A stretch of DNA of 64,000 bases from DATFVA01 sp963811905 (GCA_963811905.1 CAWETK010000016.1:101628-165627); one strand, 5' to 3'. Positions 55,778-63,747 are shown, numbered from the stretch's first letter. The notes: generated by a model not told the origin, from the sequence alone. Made by a program: numbers and translations.

Positions 55778-56832
55778 TCAATCAAGCTGATTCTTCACGT
55801 GGAATGCGCGTACTGTTTGGACTGGCTGCAGTCGTTGTAATAATGGCAGGTGTTTATCTTGCCCAATCAGTCGTTATTCTCTTCCTCCTTTCTTTTTTTC
55901 TCGCTTTGCTGGGTACTCCCCTCGTCCTCTGGTTAAAGAAAAAACGTGTGCCATCGACTCTTGCTGTGCTGATTGTTATGGCAATTATAGTAATTATAAT
56001 AGTGCTTATAGGTGCGCAAATCACCTCTTCATTCAGCGGTTTTTCAGAAGAACTTCCTAAATTACAATCACTTCTCCGGGAACAGGTAATTGAACTTGTT
56101 GCGTTATTAAAGAGCAAAGGTCTGACGGTAAAAGACAAATTTTTACTGGAATATATAAATCCCGAAGCAATTTTGAAACTTACAGCCGGTTTACTAACCG
56201 GGTTGAGTTCAGCACTTTCAGACCTTGTGCTGGTACTGATATCGGTAACCTTCATACTTCTCGAAATTTCAAGTTTTCCGGTAAAGATCCGTAAGATCCT
56301 CGGAGACCCCGAACAGGTATTTCCCCGCTTTACCAAATTCTTAATTGATATGAAACGTTATATGTTCATCAAAACTATTATCAACATAGCTGCCGGGATA
56401 TTGATCGGGTTGTGGATGTATTTGCTTGGTGTGGATTTTCCTGTGTTATGGGGCTTTCTTGCATTTCTGCTTCATTATATTCCTAATATCGGCGCTGTTG
56501 TCGCTGCTATTCCCGCAGCCCTTCTGGCATTGATCCAGTTAGGTCCGGGCACTGCCCTTCTTGTAATTGCAGGTAATATTATCATAGGATTCGTAATAGG
56601 AAACGTTATTGAACCCCGGCTTATGGGCAGGCAATTCGGACTCTCTACATTGGTTGTATTTTTATCGCTGATATTCTGGGGCAGTCTTCTCGGCTTGATC
56701 GGTGCAATTCTTTCAATTCCCCTTACGATGACGTTGAAGTTCATATTCGAAACTAATAAAAGTACCCAATGGCTGGCTATATTGCTTGAATCAGAAAAAG
56801 TTGATAAAGTCCCCGGCAAAGAACCTGTATAA
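55774..56832 (+). CDS. AI-2E family membrane transporter
   Basis: 352 residues, about eight membrane segments. GVDFPVLWGFLAFLLHYIPN and the IGNVIEPRLMGRQFGLSTLV signature identify the AI-2E/UPF0118 family of transporters, whose substrates range from autoinducer to Na+/H+ exchange. It overlaps mlaD by four bases (ATGA), so it is part of the lipid transport operon; a direct link to lipid transport is speculation. Confidence 0.9.
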   Translation: MINQADSSRGMRVLFGLAAVVVIMAGVYLAQSVVILFLLSFFLALLGTPLVLWLKKKRVPSTLAVLIVMAIIVIIIVLIGAQITSSFSGFSEELPKLQSLLREQVIELVALLKSKGLTVKDKFLLEYINPEAILKLTAGLLTGLSSALSDLVLVLISVTFILLEISSFPVKIRKILGDPEQVFPRFTKFLIDMKRYMFIKTIINIAAGILIGLWMYLLGVDFPVLWGFLAFLLHYIPNIGAVVAAIPAALLALIQLGPGTALLVIAGNIIIGFVIGNVIEPRLMGRQFGLSTLVVFLSLIFWGSLLGLIGAILSIPLTMTLKFIFETNKSTQWLAILLESEKVDKVPGKEPV

Positions 56833-56844
56833 AAGGATCGTTAT

Positions 56845-56911
56845 AGATCGGTGTAGTTCTCTTTTCATCCCTTTGTACGATTGTTCTGCAATAAATTTTA
56901 GAATAATATTA
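56845..56911 (+). promoter_or_regulatory. Recurrent stress-island promoter element, copy 9
   Basis: GGTGTAGTTCTC, T-run, CATCCC (56866), seven bases, GATTG (56879-56883), 20 bases, TAATATTA (56904-56911). Starts just 13 bases after the AI-2E stop codon; 178 bases before the next gene. Confidence 0.87.
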
Positions 56912-57088
56912 CCAGTACTGGAAACCGAAGTACCAGGATAGATGTTAGTTTAGCTTCCTATAATTGCAGGATAAAGATATTGATGAGATCATTCTGACTT
57001 AATGTAAAAACGTATTTGATTACATCTTCCTGTTACTTCATTTTTTTGCATCTTTGAATGAAACTTCACATAAAGAAGGAGAAATACA

Positions 57089-57274
57089 ATGTCGCTGATG
57101 TCATTAGTTATCGTTCTTGTGGTAGTCGGTGTGGTTCTCTGGCTGATTAACAGTTACATCCCTATGCAGTCTACTATTAAAAGAATCCTGAATGTGGTAG
57201 TGGTTATTGTGGTTATTTTCTGGCTATTAGGTGCCTTCGGGATTATCGATAGTTTCACTGCTATTCGTATATGA
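57089..57274 (+). CDS. Small membrane protein, Thivi_2564-like
   Basis: 61 residues with two hydrophobic segments: SLVIVLVVVGVVLWLINSYI and NVVVVIVVIFWLLGAFGI around a basic IKRILN loop. The VGVVLWLIN.YIPM pattern matches the small Thivi_2564 family of bacterial membrane proteins. AAGAAGGAGA precedes the ATG. Function unknown. Confidence 0.7.
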   Translation: MSLMSLVIVLVVVGVVLWLINSYIPMQSTIKRILNVVVVIVVIFWLLGAFGIIDSFTAIRI

Positions 57275-57320
57275 CGAATGAGTTTATGTCCAGTCAACAG
57301 TTTGTTTCAAAGATTGTAAT

Positions 57321-57932
57321 ATGGAGATTATAATCTTCCTGAAAGGAATCTTTATAGGTTTTGCGATGGCAGTTCCCATTGGACCTGTTGGAATTATGTG
57401 CATCCGTAGGACATTGACAGAGGGACGATTACGCGGACTAATCATAGGCCTTGGAGCTGCCACTGCAGATTTACTTTATGGTTGTATTGCTGCTTTTGGA
57501 CTTACGATCATTTCAGATACTCTTGTCAGTCAAAGGATATGGATACGGCTTATAGGCGGAATACTGCTTCTTTATCTGGGGTTAAGAACATACAGGAAAA
57601 TACCCGCTGATCCTAAGATCAAAACAGAGAATAGCGGATTTTTAAGAACTTATCTTACAGCCTTTTTTATAACCCTGACAAATCCTTTAACAATTTTTGC
57701 TTTTCTTGCCGTTTTTGCTGCCCTTGGATTGGGAAGTGATCTTGGCAATTTTTCTGCTTCAGCTCTTGTTGCGGGTGTATTTTTTGGTTCGGCGCTATGG
57801 TTCCTGCTGCTTAGTTCTGTTGTTACACTTTTCAGAAGAAAACTTGACCTGGTAGGACTTGGATGGGTAAATAAAATTGCAGGATTGTTGATCATTATTT
57901 CAGGAGTAATTGTTATGGCGAGTTTATTATGA
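57321..57932 (+). CDS. LysE family exporter
   Basis: 203 residues, six membrane helices. The family signature GFAMAVPIGPVGIMCIRRTL near the N-terminus and FFITLTNPLTIFAFLAVFAA identify LysE/RhtB-type amino-acid exporters. 46 bases after the small membrane protein gene, likely the same unit. Confidence 0.9.
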   Translation: MEIIIFLKGIFIGFAMAVPIGPVGIMCIRRTLTEGRLRGLIIGLGAATADLLYGCIAAFGLTIISDTLVSQRIWIRLIGGILLLYLGLRTYRKIPADPKIKTENSGFLRTYLTAFFITLTNPLTIFAFLAVFAALGLGSDLGNFSASALVAGVFFGSALWFLLLSSVVTLFRRKLDLVGLGWVNKIAGLLIIISGVIVMASLL

Positions 57933-58018
57933 ACATTTTTTCAAGAGTGCATAATCCAAAGGAAAATACAGATTAAACAATTCCATTTATTTACGATTTA
58001 TATCCCTTCGAAAAATTA

Positions 58019-58672
58019 ATGAATGAAATAACCGGCTTCTTATCTTCGGTTACAGTCACACTAATAACACTTCTGCCTATAATTAATCCTGTGAATACCG
58101 CAGTGCTGTTACTTAGTATAAGTTCTCATCTTAGCATAAAAGAACGTAACCACCAAATCATGTTGGCCTGCATTTATATGACAGGTATACTGATCTCATT
58201 TCTCTTAGCCGGACATTTGATTATGATTATTTTCGGTATCTCTCTGCCGGGAATTCGTATAGCAGGGGGAATGATAATAGGTTTTCTGGGTTTTCGAATG
58301 TTGTTTCCAGGTAAAGAGGATATCACACTGGAAGGGAAACAGGAAGCGCTGCAGAAAAGCAACATCTCATTCAGTCCGCTTGCTATGCCGAGCCTTAGTG
58401 GTCCGGGTGCAATAGCAACGGTTATAACTATGTCATCATCAATTGATGGTCGTCATGGATACGATAAGGTCTTTGCTTTTACCGGGGTCATTATTGCAAT
58501 TGTAATTACTGCAATAGTTGCCTGGCTGATTCTTCGCAGTGCCGGTTTTATGAGCCGCGTACTCGGCGTAAACGGTGTGGATAGCCTTTCGCGAATCATG
58601 GGATTTCTTCTGGTTTGCATAGGAATTCAATTTGTTATTACTGCTATAATGGATCTGACACGTGGAGTATAG
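58019..58672 (+). CDS. MarC family integral membrane protein
   Basis: 217 residues, six membrane segments. LITLLPIINPVNTAVLLLSI, RIAGGMIIGFLGFRMLF, and AMPSLSGPGAIATVITMSS are the MarC family blocks. Function unsettled in the family. Follows lysE-like gene by 86 bases; the ATG has AAAAATTA upstream and no strong ribosome site. Confidence 0.88.
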   Translation: MNEITGFLSSVTVTLITLLPIINPVNTAVLLLSISSHLSIKERNHQIMLACIYMTGILISFLLAGHLIMIIFGISLPGIRIAGGMIIGFLGFRMLFPGKEDITLEGKQEALQKSNISFSPLAMPSLSGPGAIATVITMSSSIDGRHGYDKVFAFTGVIIAIVITAIVAWLILRSAGFMSRVLGVNGVDSLSRIMGFLLVCIGIQFVITAIMDLTRGV

Positions 58673-58707
58673 CTTTCGGTGTTATATCACTAGTGGAGTA
58701 TTTTTTA

Positions 58708-58779
58708 ATGAAGGAGAAGATTAAAATGAAACTGGTTACTAATAACTGCACGTCAGGATTTTGCTTAATCTTTCTTTAA
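58708..58779 (+). CDS. Possible 23-residue micro-ORF or decayed gene start
   Basis: AAGGAGAAGATTAAAATGAA looks like a real translation start, but the frame stops after MKLVTNNCTSGFCLIFL. It may be the remnant of a decayed gene or a micro-protein. Confidence 0.25.
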   Translation: MKEKIKMKLVTNNCTSGFCLIFL

Positions 58780-58824
58780 TGAATGTACTCTGGATTGGTG
58801 AATACGTGTAAAGTAATCTCGTCT

Positions 58825-58890
58825 GAAAGATGTAGTCCCTTTTTCGTCCCTTTGATGGATTGAATCGTTTAATTCCCCTGCCTATGTTCA
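58825..58890 (+). promoter_or_regulatory. Recurrent stress-island promoter element, copy 10
   Basis: GAAAGATGTAGTCCC, T-run, CGTCCC (58845), seven bases, GATTG (58858-58862), 20 bases, TATGTTCA (58883-58890). 29 bases before the start of the 65-residue protein gene. Confidence 0.88.
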
Positions 58891-58918
58891 TATAGAAAAA
58901 CAGACAGAGAGGATGCAT

Positions 58919-59113
58919 ATGTTTAGATCATCTATTATAGAAGAGGGGGGAGCTAAGTTTGATGGTATTCAAAAAATTGACGGGAAGGATAAATTTGCAC
59001 TTGCTACAGATCCGCAAACACATTCTACTTATTATATACCGATTAAAGGTATATCTAAAAAGAAAGTCCGGACTCTGTTAGCCACTGAAAGAAAGAAATT
59101 TAAGTTCAGGTGA
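58919..59113 (+). CDS. Small basic protein of unknown function
   Basis: 64 residues from the second ATG (58919), which GAGAGG places at a better distance than the one at 58913. MFRSSIIEEGGAKFDGIQKI, a middle ALATDPQTHSTYYIPIKGIS, and the very basic end KKKVRTLLATERKKFKFR. No family recognised; its single-gene unit begins with copy 10 of the recurrent promoter. Confidence 0.65.
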   Translation: MFRSSIIEEGGAKFDGIQKIDGKDKFALATDPQTHSTYYIPIKGISKKKVRTLLATERKKFKFR

Positions 59114-59236
59114 TTATTTCCCAATCTGTTCTACAAACATTTTGCAGGATGGATATCCTGTAGTTTCTGTCTTCAGTAGCAGCAAAACAATATATCCCTG
59201 CCCTCAAAAATTCTGCAAAAAAAGATGCACTCGATC

Positions 59237-59302
59237 AAAAGGATTAAGTCTTTTTTCATCCCCTTGCCTCATTGATTACACGTGCTTCAGTTCGTATATT
59301 AT
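59237..59302 (+). promoter_or_regulatory. Recurrent stress-island promoter element, copy 11
   Basis: AAAAGGATTAAGTC, T-run, CATCCC (59257), seven bases, CATTG (59270-59274), 20 bases, TATATTAT (59295-59302). 70 bases before the OmpA gene. Confidence 0.88.
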
Positions 59303-59371
59303 CATCGATTAGAGAAATCTATTTCAAAGAAAAATGACTGTAAAATTTTTTATTAACAAAATGAGGAAAAA

Positions 59372-60934
59372 ATGAAAAAATTAGTTTACTTTCTAATATT
59401 GCTTGGACTGGTTGCAATGAGCCAGCCTAATCAGGCACAGTTTAAAGACTGGGGAACGAAATTTGGGGGAAGGTATAATATCCTTATGCCTCAAAACGAA
59501 TTCCCGAATTTTGGTTTTGGAGAGAATGATAAGTTTTCATTTGATAACTATACAATGTCCTGGCTGCTCGAAGGCTTTGTCGGATTCGAGTTAATGCCGG
59601 TGCTTGAAATGGATATAAATGCCGGTTATGGTTCTTATGCCGGTTTTCAGTTTAATTATGTAGGTTATTATAAATCAGAAATCATTCCGGTCAACCTCCG
59701 TTTCAGGATTGCACCTTTTGATCTTGAGGGTTGGAACCCTTACTTCTATCTTGGCGGCGGTATTATGCATTACAGCAATAAGTACTCTGAATTAAACAAC
59801 GCCCCTTCTCCCGTAGAAGTCAAAAGTGATGGATGGGCGGGAATATTTCCATTAGGCATTGGAACGGAAATTGCGCTTTCAGATAAGGTCCTTGTGGATA
59901 TTTCCCTCGGCGGCGCTTTTTCTTCTACAACTGCACTCAACAACTACGATAATGGTAATAACATAATGGATGCTTATTATAATCTGGGTGTTGGTTTAAC
60001 TTATACGGGAGAAAGCTGCAGTTCGGATAGGGATAATGATGGATTAGGAAAGTGTGAAGAAGAAAAACTGGGAACAAATCCGAAAAATCCTGATACTGAC
60101 AGTGATGGTTTAACCGATGGTGAAGAAGTCAGAGTTTATAAAACAAATCCATTACTTGCGGATACTGACCTGGATGGATTGAGCGATTTTGATGAAGTGA
60201 AAAAGTATAAAACCGATCCTCTAAAAGCAGATACTGATGGAGACGGGCTGAATGATGGTGAAGAAGTCCTTAAATACAAAACAGACCCGCTTAATCCGGA
60301 CACCGATAAAGACGGGTTGAAAGATGGCGAAGAAGTTATTAAATACCGGACAGATCCTACTAAAGCCGATACGGACGGTGACGGCTTAAATGATGGAGCG
60401 GAGGTATTAACTTACTCAACTGATCCTCTTAATAAAGATACTGATGGTGACGAATTATCAGATTATGATGAAGTGATGACTTACAAAACAAATCCATTGG
60501 TTAAAGATACAGATGGCGGTACAATAGCTGACGGAGTTGAGGTAAAACGCGGAACCGATCCTCTTGATCCTTCAGATGATGTTGTTAAAATAGGAGTCCC
60601 CGTTATACTCGATGGTATTACATTCGCAACGGGTAAATCAGAAATTACACCTCAATCTGAAAATACTTTAAGAAAAGCATTAAAGACTCTGCAGACATAT
60701 TCCGACATTTCAGTCGAGATCTCCGGTCATACAGATAATGTAGGAAGCGATGCTTCAAATCAGAAGCTTTCTGAAAGAAGAGCAAACGCTGTACGGGACT
60801 GGCTCGTTCGTGAAGGTATAAATCCTGACCGAATTACGGCAGTAGGTTATGGCGAATCTCAGCCAACGGCAACAAATGATACGCCCGAAGGAAGACAGAA
60901 AAACAGAAGGATTGAGTTCAAACGAATAAAGTAA
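59372..60934 (+). CDS. OmpA-family protein with calcium-binding TSP3 repeats
   Basis: 520 residues. Signal peptide ends near NQAQ; N-terminal beta-barrel about 25-215. A chain of thrombospondin type 3 repeats follows (about 217-400), with D-x-D-x-D cores such as DTDSDGLTDGEE and ADTDGDGLNDGEE. The C-terminal OmpA peptidoglycan-binding domain (about 415-520) includes VEISGHTDNVGSDASNQKLS, ERRANAVRDWL, and NRRIEF. Connects outer membrane and cell wall. Single-gene unit ending in a perfect terminator. Confidence 0.93.
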   Translation: MKKLVYFLILLGLVAMSQPNQAQFKDWGTKFGGRYNILMPQNEFPNFGFGENDKFSFDNYTMSWLLEGFVGFELMPVLEMDINAGYGSYAGFQFNYVGYYKSEIIPVNLRFRIAPFDLEGWNPYFYLGGGIMHYSNKYSELNNAPSPVEVKSDGWAGIFPLGIGTEIALSDKVLVDISLGGAFSSTTALNNYDNGNNIMDAYYNLGVGLTYTGESCSSDRDNDGLGKCEEEKLGTNPKNPDTDSDGLTDGEEVRVYKTNPLLADTDLDGLSDFDEVKKYKTDPLKADTDGDGLNDGEEVLKYKTDPLNPDTDKDGLKDGEEVIKYRTDPTKADTDGDGLNDGAEVLTYSTDPLNKDTDGDELSDYDEVMTYKTNPLVKDTDGGTIADGVEVKRGTDPLDPSDDVVKIGVPVILDGITFATGKSEITPQSENTLRKALKTLQTYSDISVEISGHTDNVGSDASNQKLSERRANAVRDWLVREGINPDRITAVGYGESQPTATNDTPEGRQKNRRIEFKRIK

Positions 60935-60953
60935 CTTGAACTTTGACCGGATT

Positions 60954-60975
60954 TAGGGTGTCTTCGGACACCCTA
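60954..60975 (+). terminator. UUCG-loop terminator after OmpA gene
   Basis: Nine-base perfect arms TAGGGTGTC / GACACCCTA closed by the stable TTCG tetraloop; a weak ATTCATTT tail. Confidence 0.8.
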
Positions 60976-61086
60976 TTCATTTAACCCTGCATAAAATGTT
61001 ACCCTTCTTCCTGCAAAATCCGATAGATCAGTTTTAGTGCTGCCGGATCTCTTCTTCATTCAATTTAATTTAAGTCATCCACCCAT

Positions 61087-61152
61087 AAAAGATATAGTTC
61101 TTTTTTCATCCCTTTGCCCTATTGTCCTGCAGCATTTTTTCCGTTATATAAT
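61087..61152 (+). promoter_or_regulatory. Recurrent stress-island promoter element, copy 12
   Basis: AAAAGATATAGTTC, T-run, CATCCC (61107), seven bases, TATTG (61120-61124), 20 bases, TATATAAT (61145-61152). 25 bases before the CsbD-like gene's first plausible ATG. Confidence 0.88.
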
Positions 61153-61176
61153 GTTTGGAAATTGATTAAAAATAGA

Positions 61177-61407
61177 ATGGATCGGGAAATGGTTTTAAAT
61201 AAACACAAAATAGTGAAACAAATTGCGGATTCAATTCCTTCATTGATAGAAAATTGGTATATCCGGAAGGCGAAGCTCAAAAGGAAGTATCCGGTTTTAA
61301 CAGACAGTGATTTACAATATGATGAAGTTAAAAATGGTACAATCTTAGAGAAACTTAGAATTAAGCTCGGGATAAATAATGAAGAATTGCAGAAAATAAT
61401 TTCATAG
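61177..61407 (+). CDS. CsbD-like stress protein
   Basis: 76 residues from the ATG at 61177 (an alternative at 61189 is four codons further). A longer frame from 61114 would start inside the promoter, so is rejected. The core KRKYPVLTDSDLQYDEVKNG, then LEKLRIKLGINNEELQKII matches the CsbD pattern (LTDxDL…G…L…G…EE). CsbD proteins are general-stress proteins of unknown mechanism. Identification is by eye. Confidence 0.65.
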   Translation: MDREMVLNKHKIVKQIADSIPSLIENWYIRKAKLKRKYPVLTDSDLQYDEVKNGTILEKLRIKLGINNEELQKIIS

Positions 61408-61528
61408 GGTTAATAATATTTTAGATACCAGCAACAATCTATCATTGCTGCATAGCTTGAAATAAATTATATCAAAAGAGAATTCCGGGGATGCCTTGAT
61501 TAACATGAGATCTGATAAAAGAATGTAG

Positions 61529-61594
61529 AAAGGGATTAGTCCTTTTTTCATCCCTTCGATTGATTGTAAAATAAACATACTCTTTTTACATTAT
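61529..61594 (+). promoter_or_regulatory. Recurrent stress-island promoter element, copy 13
   Basis: AAAGGGATTAGTCC, T-run, CATCCC (61549), seven bases, GATTG (61562-61566), 20 bases, TACATTAT (61587-61594). 30 bases before the next gene. Last copy seen. Confidence 0.9.
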
Positions 61595-61623
61595 AAGTAA
61601 GGACTTGGTGAGATAGGATATTT

Positions 61624-61866
61624 ATGGTTAGTGTTATGAAAAAATCAAATTATAGATATGCAGGTTTTGCATTACTGGTGGCTGCAGTTATGTTTTTATA
61701 TCTCAACAGTGGAACAATGATGCATTCTAATGGAATGATGAGACAAAATGAGGGAATGAGTTTTAATGGATGGGGATGGCTGATGATAACCGGCGCTGTA
61801 TTTATTTTTATGTTCAGCACTTTCCTGCTTTTCAGAAAAGGTCTCTTAAAAGCCAAACATTTATAA
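61624..61866 (+). CDS. Small two-helix membrane protein with Met-rich loop
   Basis: 80 residues: first helix YAGFALLVAAVMFLYL, Met-rich loop NSGTMMHSNGMMRQNEGM, second helix WGWLMITGAVFIFMFSTFLL, basic end. The loop resembles the tail of the 51.7 kb protein. A start at 61636 is also possible. Function unknown; followed by a small basic protein gene. Confidence 0.65.
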   Translation: MVSVMKKSNYRYAGFALLVAAVMFLYLNSGTMMHSNGMMRQNEGMSFNGWGWLMITGAVFIFMFSTFLLFRKGLLKAKHL

Positions 61867-61922
61867 GAAATTAAGAAATTCGTTATAATCCCCAATCAAT
61901 TTAAATCAAAGGAGAAAATAAT

Positions 61923-62057
61923 ATGAGTAAAGGCCAGAACGCTAAAAAAGGTTCCAGGAAAGAACCTTTAAAGACCATGAAAGAGAAAAAGGCGGCTAAA
62001 AGAGATAAGAAAAATGAAAAGATTAATTCCGGAACTCTCGATAAAAAATTCAATTGA
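61923..62057 (+). CDS. Small highly basic protein
   Basis: 44 residues, MSKGQNAKKGSRKEPLKTMK followed by a Lys-rich stretch and a SGTLDKKFN end; about one third lysine. AAAGGAG lies eight bases before the ATG, a strong start. Possibly nucleic-acid binding; no family assigned. Likely shares promoter copy 13. Confidence 0.65.
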   Translation: MSKGQNAKKGSRKEPLKTMKEKKAAKRDKKNEKINSGTLDKKFN

Positions 62058-62432
62058 TTAGTTGCTTTTCCCGTCACTTTATGCAATAAACCATCAGAAG
62101 CTTATCTCATGAAGAAGCGGGTTTATATTATACTCCGATGTGATTTAAAAGAAAAAGCAGGGAAGTAAACAATCTCGAAAATTCACGTGCTGGTGTAAAG
62201 CTGTCCTGGCGGCCTTCTCTTTTCGGAAATCTATTTATCCGGCTCAGGTAATCCTGATGTCCCTGCCGTCTTTTCCATTCCCTTTTAAATTTGAAGTGAA
62301 TTAAGGTAAATTCAACGTCACTTTCAAGAGTATCCCCGGACTTGATTGCACCCCTCCGAATTGTTATTACCCTTTAGATTAAGATTGATTGAATCTTCAG
62401 TGCCTCTCGTTTTAGAGAGTATCAATTCATAA
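62058..62432. other. Intergenic region with startless open frame
   Basis: 375 bases. On the minus strand a frame of 81 codons (62373-62128) is open and reads like a soluble basic protein (SGDTLESDVEFTLIHFKFKR), but contains no ATG, GTG or TTG near its start. It may be the remnant of a gene. No repeat or RNA structure seen. Confidence 0.4.
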
Positions 62433-63299
62433 TTAAAAATAAGGCGGTGGATCCGGCAGTTTACTGCCGCAAGAACATAACCCTTTTGATTTTTCATAGC
62501 TATTCATTTTTTTGCATTCCCCGCACCGCACCCACATTGGATTAATATGATGAGGCACCCAAACACTGAAATATGCAGCATTAGCCAGATTATCCCAGAA
62601 TCTTTTCTTTGCTGTATTGTGAGATGGGCTTTGTAAAATCTGACGAACGTCTTCGGGATGATTCCAGGCAGTAATTGTAATACTGCGCTCACCCGCACGG
62701 GCCAGGGTTGCTCCGATAAATCCTTCCATTTTCAACAACTCATTGACAGTATCCCGCCCCCGGTCTCTTATCTCCGGTGTTTCCTCATCTGTATTCCAGA
62801 TTCCTGTAATAGCAAATGCACCCGGCTTATTTAATTTTCCGGTTTGCGCAAAAACGGAATAGCCGAGTGAAAAAGGACCAAGCTTATCTGGTTGAACCAA
62901 TATCTGTAAGCCTAACTGTTCCGGTACTGCTTTGCTATCATAATACCCAACCACAGATTCAATTTTACCGTCAGTTATCTTTATAAAATCGGCTCCTGAC
63001 ACTAATATTTCTTTCCCTGTAGGCGGCAATCCCCGGAATTTTCCGCTATTGATTCCTTTCATTAACCATTGCGCTGCAACCGTCCCGTTACCGGTCTCGG
63101 CCTTGCTGACTTTTTCAAAAGAAAGGTCGGGAAAGGCTTCCCATAGACTCTGCACATACTTGCCGATATCACGTCCGCGTATTCTTATATTCGGGTCACT
63201 GTATTCACCATTTTCATTGAATTCATTAGCGATTGCATCAGAGTCGTGTGCATTCCACGCATTGAAATACGATTGTGCAATATCTAAGAGATTACTCAT
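62433..63299 (-). CDS. SnoaL-like domain protein with C-terminal zinc ribbon
   Basis: 288 residues. N-terminal SnoaL-like/NTF2-fold domain about 1-130 (DIAQSYFNAWNAHDSDAIAN, YVQSLWEAFPDLSFEKV, FIKITDGKIESVVGYYD). A middle ferredoxin-like domain, about 140-250, has the ABM monooxygenase look (ELLKMEGFIGATLARAGERS, TITAWNHPEDVRQI). The end carries CGECKKMN…CSCG, a zinc-ribbon. Possibly a small-molecule modifying enzyme; substrate unknown. It stands outside the regulon on the opposite strand. Confidence 0.75.
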   Translation of the reverse strand: MSNLLDIAQSYFNAWNAHDSDAIANEFNENGEYSDPNIRIRGRDIGKYVQSLWEAFPDLSFEKVSKAETGNGTVAAQWLMKGINSGKFRGLPPTGKEILVSGADFIKITDGKIESVVGYYDSKAVPEQLGLQILVQPDKLGPFSLGYSVFAQTGKLNKPGAFAITGIWNTDEETPEIRDRGRDTVNELLKMEGFIGATLARAGERSITITAWNHPEDVRQILQSPSHNTAKKRFWDNLANAAYFSVWVPHHINPMWVRCGECKKMNSYEKSKGLCSCGSKLPDPPPYF

Positions 63300-63522
63300 A
63301 TTAATTATTCCTCCGAAAGTGCAAGGCCTGTTTAATCTTGGTATATTGTAACATATGCAAATTATTGAGATTCAGCAACATCAGTTTGTAAAATAAATGT
63401 CATTGTATAGTAGATTCTTAAATATTAGAAATTACGGCTATTTCCTCAGCCAAAGCCCGAAAAAAGGCTTGACAAAAAGCTGAATTGGTTTTATGTTTGG
63501 ATTCCTTTTTAAAGGAATTTAT

Positions 63523-63594
63523 TCCGCGATAGCTCAATGGTGGAGCATCCGGCTGTTAACCGGAGGGTTGCAGGTTCGAGTCCTGCTCGCGGAG
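63523..63594 (+). tRNA. tRNA-Asn (GUU)
   Basis: Full cloverleaf: acceptor TCCGCGA/TCGCGGA, D-arm GCTC/GAGC (63532-63546), anticodon stem TCCGG/CCGGA with loop CTGTTAA and anticodon GTT (63555-63557), five-base variable loop, T-arm GCAGG-TTCGAGT-CCTGC. Discriminator G; CCA is not encoded. Confidence 0.97.
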
Positions 63595-63606
63595 CGTAAA
63601 ATAAAT

Positions 63607-63632
63607 AATCCCCATCTAAATGGGGATTTTTT
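63607..63632 (+). terminator. Rho-independent terminator after tRNA-Asn
   Basis: Arms AATCCCCAT / ATGGGGATT with a four-base loop and T-run. Confidence 0.88.
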
Positions 63633-63747
63633 ATTAAACTTTCCGTTAGCTAACTTCCAGCAGCAGCGCGGAGCAAACCAGGGCCTTAAAAAATTTGAGA
63701 GCTTTTTATAATTCAAAAATAAGGGAGATCAAAAAAGGGAGTTAAAA

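Noticed and set aside
55854..56336. 160-codon minus-strand frame
   Set aside because: Antisense to the AI-2E gene, Ser/Arg-rich shadow with no domain.
60070..60590. Tandem DNA repeats resembling a repeat array
   Set aside because: These encode the thrombospondin type 3 repeats of the OmpA protein; they are not a CRISPR array or intergenic repeat.
63493..63711. 72-codon open frame
   Set aside because: It runs straight through the tRNA-Asn gene and its terminator; a chance frame.
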